Of a stretch of DNA of 64,000 nucleotides, positions 1 to 8,859 are shown piece by piece; position 1 is the first letter of the stretch; every line of letters starts with the position of its first letter. Source of the DNA: Chitinophagales bacterium (GTDB lineage Bacteria > Bacteroidota > Bacteroidia > Chitinophagales > LD1); assembly GCA_019638515.1 (NCBI GenBank), contig JAHBTS010000002.1, positions 365,558 to 429,557 of the forward strand, written 5' to 3'. The notes beneath the pieces are model-generated. The model was not told the origin of the DNA, did not search any database, and saw only the letters and a list, made by a program, of their open reading frames with translations. Position numbers and translations under genes: made by a program.

Positions 1-889
1 TAAACTTTATGGCGTTTCCGGCTAAATTTAAAAGTACTTGATTTAACCTAACGGAGTCGCCAATTAGAATATCGGCAACATTTTCAGGCACTTCAAGTTT
101 CATTTGCAAGCCTTTTTCTTCTGCCTTAAAACGCAATGTATCTTGTACAGTTTGTAGGGTTTCTTTAAGCGAAAAAGGAATGGTTTCTAACTCTAATTTT
201 CCGGCTTCAATTTTTGAAAAATCTAAAATATCGTTGATAATAACCAATAAGTTTTCTGCCGATTTATTGATGCCGTTTAAGTAACGTAAATGTGTATCTT
301 TTAAATCTTCTAGCTGTAAGCAAAGGCGTGTCATTCCTAAGATTGCGTTCATGGGCGTGCGAATTTCGTGGCTCATGTTTGCCAAAAATTCTTGCTTTAA
401 ACTTGCTACTTGTTCGGCTTGTTCACGTCTTTGGCGCTCTACTTCATACTGTGTGCGGGCTTCGCGGGCTTGGTGTTCAAAGCGAATTTCCTTTATGGAT
501 TTTTCGAGTGTGGCTTTTAAATCGTTGGCATCTAATGGTTTGGTAAGAAAATCGAAAGCGCCATTATTCATAGCGGTTCGTATGCGTTGCATATCGCTGT
601 ATGCCGTAATTACCACGCTTTTTACTAAGCGGTTTACCTCTTCATTTATTTTTGAGAGCAGTGTAAGCCCGTCCATTTCCGGCATGTTTATGTCGGTCAT
701 TACGAGTTCTATATCTGTATCTCTTTTAATTTTCTCAATTGCTTCTACTCCGTTTTGTGCAAAATCGAGCTCACAAACGCCTTCTTTAACTAAGTTGCGA
801 AGCCGTTGAGTAATGAGTGGTTGAACATCCGGCTCATCGTCCACAACTAAAATTTTTATTGGCTTAATAACTCCTTGTAATTCACTCAT
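1..889 (-). CDS. Hybrid sensor kinase, receiver domain first (partial)
   Basis: The gene starts at an ATG read from 889 and runs off the left edge, so only about 296 residues are visible. The N-terminus is a receiver domain (ILVVDDEP near residue 14, phospho-acceptor Asp66 in MTDINMP, conserved Lys in TKPLD). A short charged coiled coil follows. Next comes a HisKA dimerisation domain with the H-box NMSHEIRTPMN, and the beginning of the HATPase (LNQVLLNLAGNAIK) is cut at the edge. A receiver placed before the kinase suggests that phosphorylation of the receiver by another kinase controls this enzyme. The start lies 9 nt after the stop of the upstream response regulator, so the two are probably co-transcribed. 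Signal and output are unknown. Family assignment is firm; the C-terminal architecture cannot be seen. Confidence 0.9.
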   Translation of the reverse strand, partial: MSELQGVIKPIKILVVDDEPDVQPLITQRLRNLVKEGVCELDFAQNGVEAIEKIKRDTDIELVMTDINMPEMDGLTLLSKINEEVNRLVKSVVITAYSDMQRIRTAMNNGAFDFLTKPLDANDLKATLEKSIKEIRFEHQAREARTQYEVERQRREQAEQVASLKQEFLANMSHEIRTPMNAILGMTRLCLQLEDLKDTHLRYLNGINKSAENLLVIINDILDFSKIEAGKLELETIPFSLKETLQTVQDTLRFKAEEKGLQMKLEVPENVADILIGDSVRLNQVLLNLAGNAIKF

Positions 890-898
890 GCTATTGAT

Positions 899-1276
899 TT
901 AAACGTCTGACAAAATTTTCTCTTTTAACAACTTAAAATCTACCGGTTTAGTAAAAAAATCGTCTGCTCCTTTGCGCTCGGCTTCACTCATATATTGTTC
1001 ATTTCCGTAGGCAGAAATCATCATTACTTTCTTATTGGGATATTGCGATTTTATCTTCTCCAACAGTTCTAATCCTGTCATTCCCGGCATATTGATGTCG
1101 GAGAGTATAATAATGATGTCTTGGTTTGAAACATCTTCTAATTCCTTTAATGCTGCTACTCCGGAATTGGCAAAATGCAAATTTACTCTGCCTTCATTGC
1201 TTTCTTTTCTAAACCGCTGACGGAAGAGTAGTTCTACGTCTTCTTCATCGTCCACAACTAAAATTCTCAGAGCCAT
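899..1276 (-). CDS. Single-domain response regulator (CheY-like)
   Basis: This 125-residue protein is a stand-alone receiver domain. It has acidic Asp9/Asp10, phospho-acceptor Asp60 (SDINMPG), Ser88 in the switch position and Lys110 (TKPVDF). No DNA-binding or enzymatic output domain follows, so it probably acts by protein contact or as a phospho-relay intermediate. It sits between a membrane histidine kinase 12 nt upstream and a receiver-first hybrid kinase 9 nt downstream. That order suggests a relay kinase, receiver, hybrid kinase. The relay is an inference from gene order; the domain call is certain. Confidence 0.93.
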   Translation of the reverse strand: MALRILVVDDEEDVELLFRQRFRKESNEGRVNLHFANSGVAALKELEDVSNQDIIIILSDINMPGMTGLELLEKIKSQYPNKKVMMISAYGNEQYMSEAERKGADDFFTKPVDFKLLKEKILSDV

Positions 1277-1288
1277 AGTTTTGTGTTT

Positions 1289-2932
1289 TTATGTAATTGG
1301 TAATGTAATTTCAAACAGTGCAAATTCGCCTTCTTGAGCCTCTACTTTCATACTGCCGTTGTGCAGCTTAACAATGATATCGTGGCTTATAGAAAGTCCG
1401 AGTCCGGTTCCTTCTCCGGTTGGTTTGGTGGTGAAAAACGGATTGAACAATTTTTGTTTCACTTCTTCGCTCATACCCAAACCGTTGTCGTAAATGGCAA
1501 TAAGTACTTTATCGCCTTCGGTTTTGGTAGATATTCGCAAAGTGGGTAGATAATCTTTAACTTGTAATGGTATCTTTTTACCAATGGAGTAAAAGCTATT
1601 GTTAAACATATTCAGCAATACCCTACCTAAATCTTGCTTTACCAATTTCACTTTAGGAAGCTCACTATCAAATACTTGTTCAATACGGCAGTTGAAATCT
1701 TTGTTGGTAGCGCGCATACCATGATAAGCCAAATTCACAAATTCTTTCAGCAATTCGTTTAAGTCGGTTGGCTCTTTTTCGCCCTTTTGTTCACGGCTGT
1801 GTTGTAGCATATTCTTAACGATGCTGTCTGCGCGTTTTCCGTGATGATGTATTTTGGTGAGGTTTTGGGTGAGGTCGCCAGCAATGGCTTTTATATCTTC
1901 CATATCGCTCGACTCTTTCATTTCTTCTAATAACTCGAGTGAAAGGTCGGCAAAGTTATTTACAAAGTTTAGCGGGTTTTGAATTTCGTGTGCAATACCT
2001 GCTGTAAGCTGCCCAAGTGAGGCTAATTTTTCCTGCTGAACTAATTGTGTTTGTGTTGCCTTCAACTCTTCTAGCGCTTTTGCCAATTCGGTATTGGCTC
2101 TGTTTTTGGCACGTATTTGCCTAATAACTACAAACACGAATAGCAGCATTACAACTACTGCTGCAATTAAAATAATTCCTATAACACGCTGCTGCTTAAT
2201 GCGCAAATCATTGTTTTCCTTTTCTTTTTCTAATGCTTGAATTTGGCTTTGGGTGGCAACCGAAATGGCTTTTAATCTTTCTATTTCTGCCTCTCTTGCT
2301 TCAGAAAGGGAGTCGCTGCCCACTGAATTTTGCAGTTGAAGTTCTTCAATACGTTTTTTATACGCCTCTAACTCCGTCATTTTGTTCTTTATGTCGTTAT
2401 CGGCATTGCCTGTAGGTTTGGCAACTGGTGTAGGCACGGTATGCTGCACCACGGTTTTTCTATTTTCAACTGCTTTGGGTTGCTCAGGTAATGGGGCTGC
2501 TTCTATATCTTCTTGCTTTGCCTTTGCTTTTTTACTTGCCGATATGGTTGAAACTGCAAAATCTTCGATAGTTTTTGGTGTAGCTGGGGCTATGATGATT
2601 GTTTTTTTATCCTCGCTTTCAACCATTTTTTTACTTGCCTTTTTCCTAAGTTTTAGTGCCGATTTCACATCACCATTCATCTCAAAAATATCGGCATATA
2701 CTAAGTAGGCATCGGCTTCTCCTTTTTTGTAGTTCAGTTGTATGGCTAAAGAAGTGGCTTTGTATAATAAACTCTTGGCTTCTTCTTCGCCTCCCTGCCC
2801 TTGGCTTTGCAGTATGGCTTTGGCTGAAGCATTAAGTTCATCAACCGTTGCAATATCTTGTGCAAAAACATTACTCAATAATAATAACAGCCCTAAGAAT
2901 GGGACTAAAAATCGAACCCTATCGGAAATCAT
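1289..2932 (-). CDS. Membrane sensor histidine kinase with periplasmic N-terminal region
   Basis: I place the start at 2932, because the encoded N-terminus is then a clean signal peptide (hydrophobic core FLGLLLLLSNVFAQ). An upstream in-frame ATG at 2992 would add 20 unlikely residues. Of 547 residues, about 25-80 form a helical TPR-like segment. A proline- and lysine-rich linker and a coiled coil follow, then a transmembrane helix (IGIILIAAVVVMLLFVFVVI). The cytoplasmic part has a HisKA domain with H-box GIAHEIQNPLNF and a HATPase with a G-rich lid (GEGTGLGLSIS). It is the first gene of the cluster, so it is the probable sensor for the two regulators downstream. The ligand is unknown. Confidence 0.92.
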   Translation of the reverse strand: MISDRVRFLVPFLGLLLLLSNVFAQDIATVDELNASAKAILQSQGQGGEEEAKSLLYKATSLAIQLNYKKGEADAYLVYADIFEMNGDVKSALKLRKKASKKMVESEDKKTIIIAPATPKTIEDFAVSTISASKKAKAKQEDIEAAPLPEQPKAVENRKTVVQHTVPTPVAKPTGNADNDIKNKMTELEAYKKRIEELQLQNSVGSDSLSEAREAEIERLKAISVATQSQIQALEKEKENNDLRIKQQRVIGIILIAAVVVMLLFVFVVIRQIRAKNRANTELAKALEELKATQTQLVQQEKLASLGQLTAGIAHEIQNPLNFVNNFADLSLELLEEMKESSDMEDIKAIAGDLTQNLTKIHHHGKRADSIVKNMLQHSREQKGEKEPTDLNELLKEFVNLAYHGMRATNKDFNCRIEQVFDSELPKVKLVKQDLGRVLLNMFNNSFYSIGKKIPLQVKDYLPTLRISTKTEGDKVLIAIYDNGLGMSEEVKQKLFNPFFTTKPTGEGTGLGLSISHDIIVKLHNGSMKVEAQEGEFALFEITLPIT

Positions 2933-3051
2933 CTGTACAATTGTATGGTGTAAAGAAGAAGATTTTTGAGTTTCAAAACAAGTAGAGAACAAATTAAATA
3001 AACAGCTTTTTAAAAACCATTCATTTTAATCTTAAAAAATAAGCATCTATA

Positions 3052-3085
3052 ACAAAAAAGCGGCTGCTCAATTGAGCAGCCGCTT
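3052..3085 (-). terminator. Rho-independent terminator of the large T9SS protein gene
   Basis: A perfect 28-nt palindrome lies at 3058-3085, with 14-nt arms AAGCGGCTGCTCAA and its complement. On the minus strand it is followed by a run of T. It begins 22 nt after the stop codon of the upstream gene. Confidence 0.88.
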
Positions 3086-3106
3086 ACACAAACAAAGAGC
3101 CAAAAC

Positions 3107-6100
3107 TTACTTAGTAACAAATAACTTTTTGCTCACAATAGAGTTACCATCGTTTGTTTTTACCACAACATACATTGGTTCGTTTATTTCTAACGATTTA
3201 GAATAAACTTTTCCATTAAAGTTTTCGTGGCTGATAACTTTACCCATTATATCGTAGATTACGATGGTGTGGGCTTCTTGCGCTGCCGCATTGCTAAAAT
3301 CAACTACCACATTATTGTTGAAGCTAAATACTTTCATACTGTTGTTTTCAACTGTACTTACAGAACTTGGTGCTTCGTAATTAAAGTGCAGTACAAAACG
3401 TTCGTTTGCTTCACCTTTTACGGCAGAGAAAATATATTCCGGCTGTGCAGTTAAATTCTGCATTACACCTGCTTTCTTATCTTCCAAATAAACAGTTGTA
3501 TTAGGAATTTCATCAAAACCTGTTCCTACAAACTGGAATGCACCGTTGCTTCCAGGATTAAATCCAAGTGGAATATTCGGAGTACTTGGCACATCGGGGT
3601 TGGTGTTAATAGAAGCCCAAGTAGCGCCAATAATTGAGTATAATGTTGGCTGGCCGTGGTAGCTGGAAAGTTTACCACCATCTGCATCTACATCAAAACC
3701 GGTAGTGGAGTTTGCATCGAAATTAAAATAAGTAATATCGGCAAATCCATTTCCTATCACCGATAAACTCATTTGGTGCTCCCCGTTCTTTTGGAATGTA
3801 GTTGTTGTTCTTGAACGATTAGCTGCATTTATTGTAAATGTTGCCGATCCACCTTGTATGGCTTTACGAGCCATAAATCCTTGAAACGGAGCCAACACAT
3901 CGCTTCCGCTCATGGTAACAGGTTGGTAAGTTCCTGCAAATAAACCACTCGTATGCAATACCTGAATGGCATTTTCAAAATCGCCATTTACTGAGTAGTC
4001 CAAATCTAAAGATGCTGAATACGGATTACCCAATAAACTCCAACCACTTTCGTATTGGTTGCCTTGAGGTGTCATCATAGATGTCCAACCGATTCTGGTT
4101 AAGTTAGGTACAGTATAAGTAGCTCCTAAGTTTGGAGCACCGCTCAATGTTAATACTCCGGCAGAACTTTTTACCACAGAATAGCCGCGTGCATTATCTG
4201 CAGTACCGCTGCTTCTAACCTTCCATGCTTCTAAATGACAAGCAGTTACATGGCTTTCATCGTATTCAAATACACTGCCGTAGTTACTGCCATTAGCCAA
4301 ATTCATTTCATCGCAATCGGGCTTTGGAGTAACCCACCCGCCATTTACGCCATAAGTTGGTGCAAATTGAGCTATTGCAACATTATTAATTGGGCTTGAG
4401 AAGAAATGCTGCTTATGCAAAGAAGGGTCGGTAGCATTATTATAGCCTCTCTCTGCAGAAATGTTACCGATAATAGAACCTGTAAAACCTGAACTGAAAT
4501 TATCTAACATGGCAGCATTGCTAGCATCGGCCGATTTAAGCGTAAATGTACCTGCACTTACATCTATATTTCCTGCTTTTAACTCTAACGCTACTGTAGA
4601 GTTCACTACCGCACCCGCTGCTAATGCTGTTGTTCCTGAAGATTTATTCACTTGCAATGTGCTAAAAGTAGTTTTACCACTTATTGTTTGCGCACCCGTG
4701 CCATTAAACTCTACCCTTCCGGCTCCAATTGCAGCAGCCAAAGAACTTACGCCTCCATTCCAGTTACCACATACATTTAATGCACGAGTAGCGTTGATGG
4801 TTAATGTAACTCCATTGCTAATATTTATATTACCCACTGAGTAACTTGCAGATGAAATCTCCGGAGCATAAGGCGTACCGGCTGGTATAGTTACGTTTTT
4901 AGAACAACTGTTTGGCACTACCAAATCTGACCAGTTTCCGGCTGTAGCCCAATTTGTACTGGTAGCACCTTGCCAACAACCTGCTTCGGCAGCAGTTACC
5001 CATACAAAATCAGTTGCGGAAGGTTTAGAACTTCCATAACTATATACACGTACATAGTAAGTATTGCCTACTGTAAGCCCGGTAGCAACAATATCTTCAA
5101 AGGTATTTGTTGTATAATCATCTACACAAGTCACCTCTGTGCCATTACAAGCTCCAGAACGCAACTCTAAAACTGCATCGTAAGATGAAAAACAAGTAAC
5201 ATACATGGAAGATGCTGTAGCTACAAATTTATACCACACATCATCGTCTGCAGTACCGGCACAAGAACCCGCAGCCAAAGAGGAGGTTGCTCCACCTAAA
5301 TTCTTAGTAGTATCTGGCAAAGAGCAATTGGTTAGCAATTTAGCTCCTGCACAATTATCGTTTGCCGGTGGAGGTGGCGGCACACTCAAGCATATTGAAA
5401 AGTTAGAGGTAACTCCTGAGCCGTAAGTATATGTACGCAACAAATAGGTTGAGCCTCCGGTAAGTCCGGTTATAGTTCCACTTTCCGGATCGTAACAACC
5501 AATGGATGTTCCGGGGCACGAACCACTAAACACTTGAATCATACGGTCTCCATTGCCTGAAATACTTGTATTGGCATAATTTACAGATGTATAACCGGCA
5601 GGAACCGTAAAGGTGTACCAAACATCGTCATCCTCTGTTCCTGAACACGTAGCATCAGCAGAACCGGTTGCTCCAGCTGTGTTTACTGTAACACTTGCAC
5701 AAGTACCATCGGTTGGGATAGTTGGAAAGGCTACTGCTCCCGCACAATTATCGTTTGCCGGTGGAGGCAATACACATGCAATGTTAAAAGTTTGTGTGCT
5801 GGCAACAGCACTTTCAACATCTGCCATAATATAATATTTAGTACCTGCAGATAGCGTACCTAAGGAGCGATTTTGCAGTGGGGAATAATACCAACCTACA
5901 CAAGACCACGAAGCAGCATCAGAACATCCTCCTGTATCTGTCTTAATATATACATCAACAAAATCTCCTGTTCCGGCTACTGTATTAGCTAAACTGTAAA
6001 CTCCCGTAAGAGCTGGAGTGAAGCTATACAAAACCTCCTTACCGGGAGTAGCTACACACAAACCACTCGGAGTAGTATTCCATGAACCGGATCCGGCAGT

Positions 6101-8605
6101 TACATTAAACGCAAAATTAACGCCACATGTAATTGCCACAGCGGCAGAACAATCCATTGAGGTTGAAAAGCTGATAGGCCCCGCATTGGTACTATAGGTT
6201 GAACCAGCACAAACTTGACGCACATAATAATCGTAACCGGTTAATGCACTCAAACCACTTATTGTTCCTGTTAGTGTACTAGTAGTAATTACAGTACCAC
6301 CGGTTCCCGCAGTGGCACCTGTACCCGGAGTAAAACCGGAAAGACCATATTCTACAATATAATTACCAGAACACGATGTACACGTAAAATTATAGTCTGC
6401 ACTACTAGTAGTAATAGAAGTTGCAGCCGAAGCTGATGGTTGAATACAACTTGGTGCTACATCCACTCCAAAATCATCAAAACTTAAATACCAAGGATTA
6501 GAAGTAGCATTTACTCTAATGGCAAAATAGTAATCACCTGTTGTGCCTGGAGTAAATGAATATGTTTCTTGCTTGTAGGTTTTAGTAGTAACAGTACCGC
6601 TGGCTACAAATGAACTTCCTAACTGTGTAGCCCCTGCTGAACTTTGTGCTGAATTTACAAACACATCACCTGTCCAACCCGAATAAGTATCGCCTGCCCA
6701 CCAAAACTTAAATTCATAGGCGGTACCGCCTGTCATAGTAAAGCCGGGTGTCCACACAAACTCATTAGTGGCAGAAAATGAATTTCTTAAAAACTGCGTA
6801 CCTGAGCGAGCATCTGCATCGTAGGTAGAATTAGAGTTATTGGTTGTTACCCAATCACCATTTTCCTTTTTCCAGCAATTAGGAAAAGCTGGTATGGTTA
6901 CGCCATCAAAATTTTCTGTCCATGGCAAGGCAGTTGCAACACAAGGCGTTGTAAACGATGCACTAGTAACCCAAGGGCTATAACTACCGCTTCCACAATC
7001 GCTGCGAACGTGTAAATAATAAGTTGTAACAGGAGCTAATCCGCTTACACTAGTACTAGTACCTGCAAAAGCAGTACCCGAAACCGGAGGTGTTGCAGAG
7101 GTGGTAACTGCATACTCATAACCATTAGAAGGTGCAGGCGATGGTGCAGTCCAACCAATATTGGCTGTTGTTGCTGTTGTTGGCGTACCTGACAAAGCTG
7201 TTGGAGACAAACATGAAGGTGCTACATCCACTCCAAAATCATCAAAACTTAAATACCAAGGATTAGAAGTAGCATTTACTCTAATGGCAAAATAGTAATC
7301 ACCTGTTGTGCCTGGAGTAAATGAATATGTTTCCTGAACATAGGTTTTGGTAGTTGTAGTACCACTGGTTACAAATGAGGTTCCCAACTGAGTTGCACCC
7401 GATGAACTTTGTGCTGAGTTTACAAACACATCTCCTGTCCATCCTGACTCATTATCGCCAGCCCACCAAAACTTAAACTCATAGGTGGTACCGCTTGTCA
7501 TAGTAAAGCTGGGCGTCCACACAAACTCATTAGTGGCAGACCAAGAATTTCTTAAAAACTGCGTACCTGAGCGAGCATCTGCATCGTAGGAAGAACTAGA
7601 GTTATTGGTTGTTGTCCAATCACCATTTTCCTTTTTCCAACAATTAGGAAAAGCAGGTATGGTTACGCCATCAAAATTTTCTGTCCATGGTAATGTAGCC
7701 GCAGCACAAGGCGTTGTAAACGAAGTGCTAGTAACCCAAGAGCTATAATCGCTACCACCACAGTAACTGCGAACATGCAAATAGTAGGTTGTAACAGGCG
7801 TTAATCCACTTACACTAGTACTAGTACCTGCAAAAGCAGTGCCCGAAACCGGAGGCGTTGCAGAGGTGGTAACCGCATACTCATAACCATTAGAAGGTGC
7901 TGGTGAAGGAGCTGTCCAGTTGATATTGGCAGTAGTTCCTGTGGTTGCTGTACCAGACAAGGCCAAAGGCGGCAAACATGAAGGCGGAGTTCCTGTAATA
8001 TATGAGAACTGTATTTGTGGACGATTACTATTAGTAGTATTTGTGTTTACAGCACATTGTGCAGAGCCATCGCTTCTGACATATCTTGATCCATTCGTAA
8101 GTGAATGAACTCTTACTCCTCCATAAGGCGATACATATGGATTCGAACCTGTACAAATATCTATAAAAATATTATCTGTACCATTCCATACAAAATTGGT
8201 AGCAAAAGATACCATATCAAAACTACCCGCAGAAACAACAGTTGGGGTATAACTAAAAGCAGGCTTTACCGTAGTGCTGCTTGCCGCAATATGGGCTGCA
8301 GCATTAGTGGCAGAGGTATGACCAATTTTAATAGTATAGTTTGCCAATGTACCCGGACTCTCGGATACAGAAAAACCCAAGCCTGTCAGCTCATTATATG
8401 CAACCAAACCTGCAGCCGATAGTTCTGCCGCAGTATAAACTGTTTGATAATGCATATAGGCAAAATAATCATCTATAGGATCATTTCCTGTACCATTACT
8501 ATTAGAACCGCCTGTACCAATTACGATGGTCTGTGCCCATCCGCTCGTTGCCCACAGCAACGCAGCTAGTAACAAAATTTTTGAGAGTAAAACTTTTCGC
8601 ACCAT
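3107..8605 (-). CDS. Giant T9SS-secreted multidomain protein (Fn3 / jellyroll modules)
   Basis: The start at 8605 gives a typical signal peptide (KILLLAALLWATSGWAQ); an earlier in-frame ATG at 8680 adds an implausible leader. The product is about 1832 residues. After a unique N-terminal region come two copies of a 255-residue module. Each copy is a fibronectin type III domain (Fn3, ending TTYYLHVRS) followed by a MAM/choice-of-anchor-like jellyroll domain (LPWTENFDG to YLSFDDFGVD). Next are a further Fn3-like domain, three Cys-containing beta domains with the recurrent ANDNCAGA motif, a region like other bacterial surface proteins, and a C-terminal sorting domain ending in KKLFVTK. It should be exported by Sec, then the type IX system, and anchored or released at the surface. 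The substrate or ligand is unknown. It is a single-gene unit with its own promoter and terminator. Confidence 0.88.
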   Translation of the reverse strand: MVRKVLLSKILLLAALLWATSGWAQTIVIGTGGSNSNGTGNDPIDDYFAYMHYQTVYTAAELSAAGLVAYNELTGLGFSVSESPGTLANYTIKIGHTSATNAAAHIAASSTTVKPAFSYTPTVVSAGSFDMVSFATNFVWNGTDNIFIDICTGSNPYVSPYGGVRVHSLTNGSRYVRSDGSAQCAVNTNTTNSNRPQIQFSYITGTPPSCLPPLALSGTATTGTTANINWTAPSPAPSNGYEYAVTTSATPPVSGTAFAGTSTSVSGLTPVTTYYLHVRSYCGGSDYSSWVTSTSFTTPCAAATLPWTENFDGVTIPAFPNCWKKENGDWTTTNNSSSSYDADARSGTQFLRNSWSATNEFVWTPSFTMTSGTTYEFKFWWAGDNESGWTGDVFVNSAQSSSGATQLGTSFVTSGTTTTKTYVQETYSFTPGTTGDYYFAIRVNATSNPWYLSFDDFGVDVAPSCLSPTALSGTPTTATTANIGWTAPSPAPSNGYEYAVTTSATPPVSGTAFAGTSTSVSGLAPVTTYYLHVRSDCGSGSYSPWVTSASFTTPCVATALPWTENFDGVTIPAFPNCWKKENGDWVTTNNSNSTYDADARSGTQFLRNSFSATNEFVWTPGFTMTGGTAYEFKFWWAGDTYSGWTGDVFVNSAQSSAGATQLGSSFVASGTVTTKTYKQETYSFTPGTTGDYYFAIRVNATSNPWYLSFDDFGVDVAPSCIQPSASAATSITTSSADYNFTCTSCSGNYIVEYGLSGFTPGTGATAGTGGTVITTSTLTGTISGLSALTGYDYYVRQVCAGSTYSTNAGPISFSTSMDCSAAVAITCGVNFAFNVTAGSGSWNTTPSGLCVATPGKEVLYSFTPALTGVYSLANTVAGTGDFVDVYIKTDTGGCSDAASWSCVGWYYSPLQNRSLGTLSAGTKYYIMADVESAVASTQTFNIACVLPPPANDNCAGAVAFPTIPTDGTCASVTVNTAGATGSADATCSGTEDDDVWYTFTVPAGYTSVNYANTSISGNGDRMIQVFSGSCPGTSIGCYDPESGTITGLTGGSTYLLRTYTYGSGVTSNFSICLSVPPPPPANDNCAGAKLLTNCSLPDTTKNLGGATSSLAAGSCAGTADDDVWYKFVATASSMYVTCFSSYDAVLELRSGACNGTEVTCVDDYTTNTFEDIVATGLTVGNTYYVRVYSYGSSKPSATDFVWVTAAEAGCWQGATSTNWATAGNWSDLVVPNSCSKNVTIPAGTPYAPEISSASYSVGNINISNGVTLTINATRALNVCGNWNGGVSSLAAAIGAGRVEFNGTGAQTISGKTTFSTLQVNKSSGTTALAAGAVVNSTVALELKAGNIDVSAGTFTLKSADASNAAMLDNFSSGFTGSIIGNISAERGYNNATDPSLHKQHFFSSPINNVAIAQFAPTYGVNGGWVTPKPDCDEMNLANGSNYGSVFEYDESHVTACHLEAWKVRSSGTADNARGYSVVKSSAGVLTLSGAPNLGATYTVPNLTRIGWTSMMTPQGNQYESGWSLLGNPYSASLDLDYSVNGDFENAIQVLHTSGLFAGTYQPVTMSGSDVLAPFQGFMARKAIQGGSATFTINAANRSRTTTTFQKNGEHQMSLSVIGNGFADITYFNFDANSTTGFDVDADGGKLSSYHGQPTLYSIIGATWASINTNPDVPSTPNIPLGFNPGSNGAFQFVGTGFDEIPNTTVYLEDKKAGVMQNLTAQPEYIFSAVKGEANERFVLHFNYEAPSSVSTVENNSMKVFSFNNNVVVDFSNAAAQEAHTIVIYDIMGKVISHENFNGKVYSKSLEINEPMYVVVKTNDGNSIVSKKLFVTK
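6453..7982 (-). repeat. Tandem duplication of a 765-bp module in the T9SS protein gene
   Basis: Blocks 6453-7217 and 7218-7982 are close copies offset by exactly 765 bp (255 codons), so the reading frame is kept. Each block encodes one Fn3 domain plus one jellyroll domain. Stretches of more than 100 bp are almost identical (for example from the shared GGTGCTACATCCACTCC at 6453 and 7218), while other parts differ, so conservation is uneven. Confidence 0.85.
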
Positions 8606-8642
8606 AAATCCATAGTTTGTTAAATTAAGAGATATTGCGCAA

Positions 8643-8673
8643 CAAATGTAAATAAACATTTTATTGTGGAAAA
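8643..8673 (-). promoter_or_regulatory. Bacteroidota-type promoter of the T9SS protein gene
   Basis: Read on the minus strand, TTTT (8673-8670) is followed by a 19-nt spacer and TACATTTG (8650-8643). This matches the Bacteroidota consensus TTTG-N19-TAnnTTTG with one mismatch in the -33 box. Transcription would begin near 8636, about 30 nt before the ATG at 8605. Confidence 0.5.
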
Positions 8674-8859
8674 GAGCCACAGTTGAAGTTCAAATAAGAC
8701 ACCATCAATATCTTTCTTAAAAAACACACTATAACATATTCCCATCCTTTATACATAAGAAAGAAAGTAAAACTGTAACAGGATAAGACAATCGCAAGCA
8801 ACTAAAAAATATAAAACACATGAATTTGCATTTCATATTTTTTTTCATAAGTTCACTCT

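Noticed and set aside
351-809. Plus-strand frame at the left edge.
   Set aside because: It is antisense to conserved receiver and HisKA codons of the hybrid kinase.
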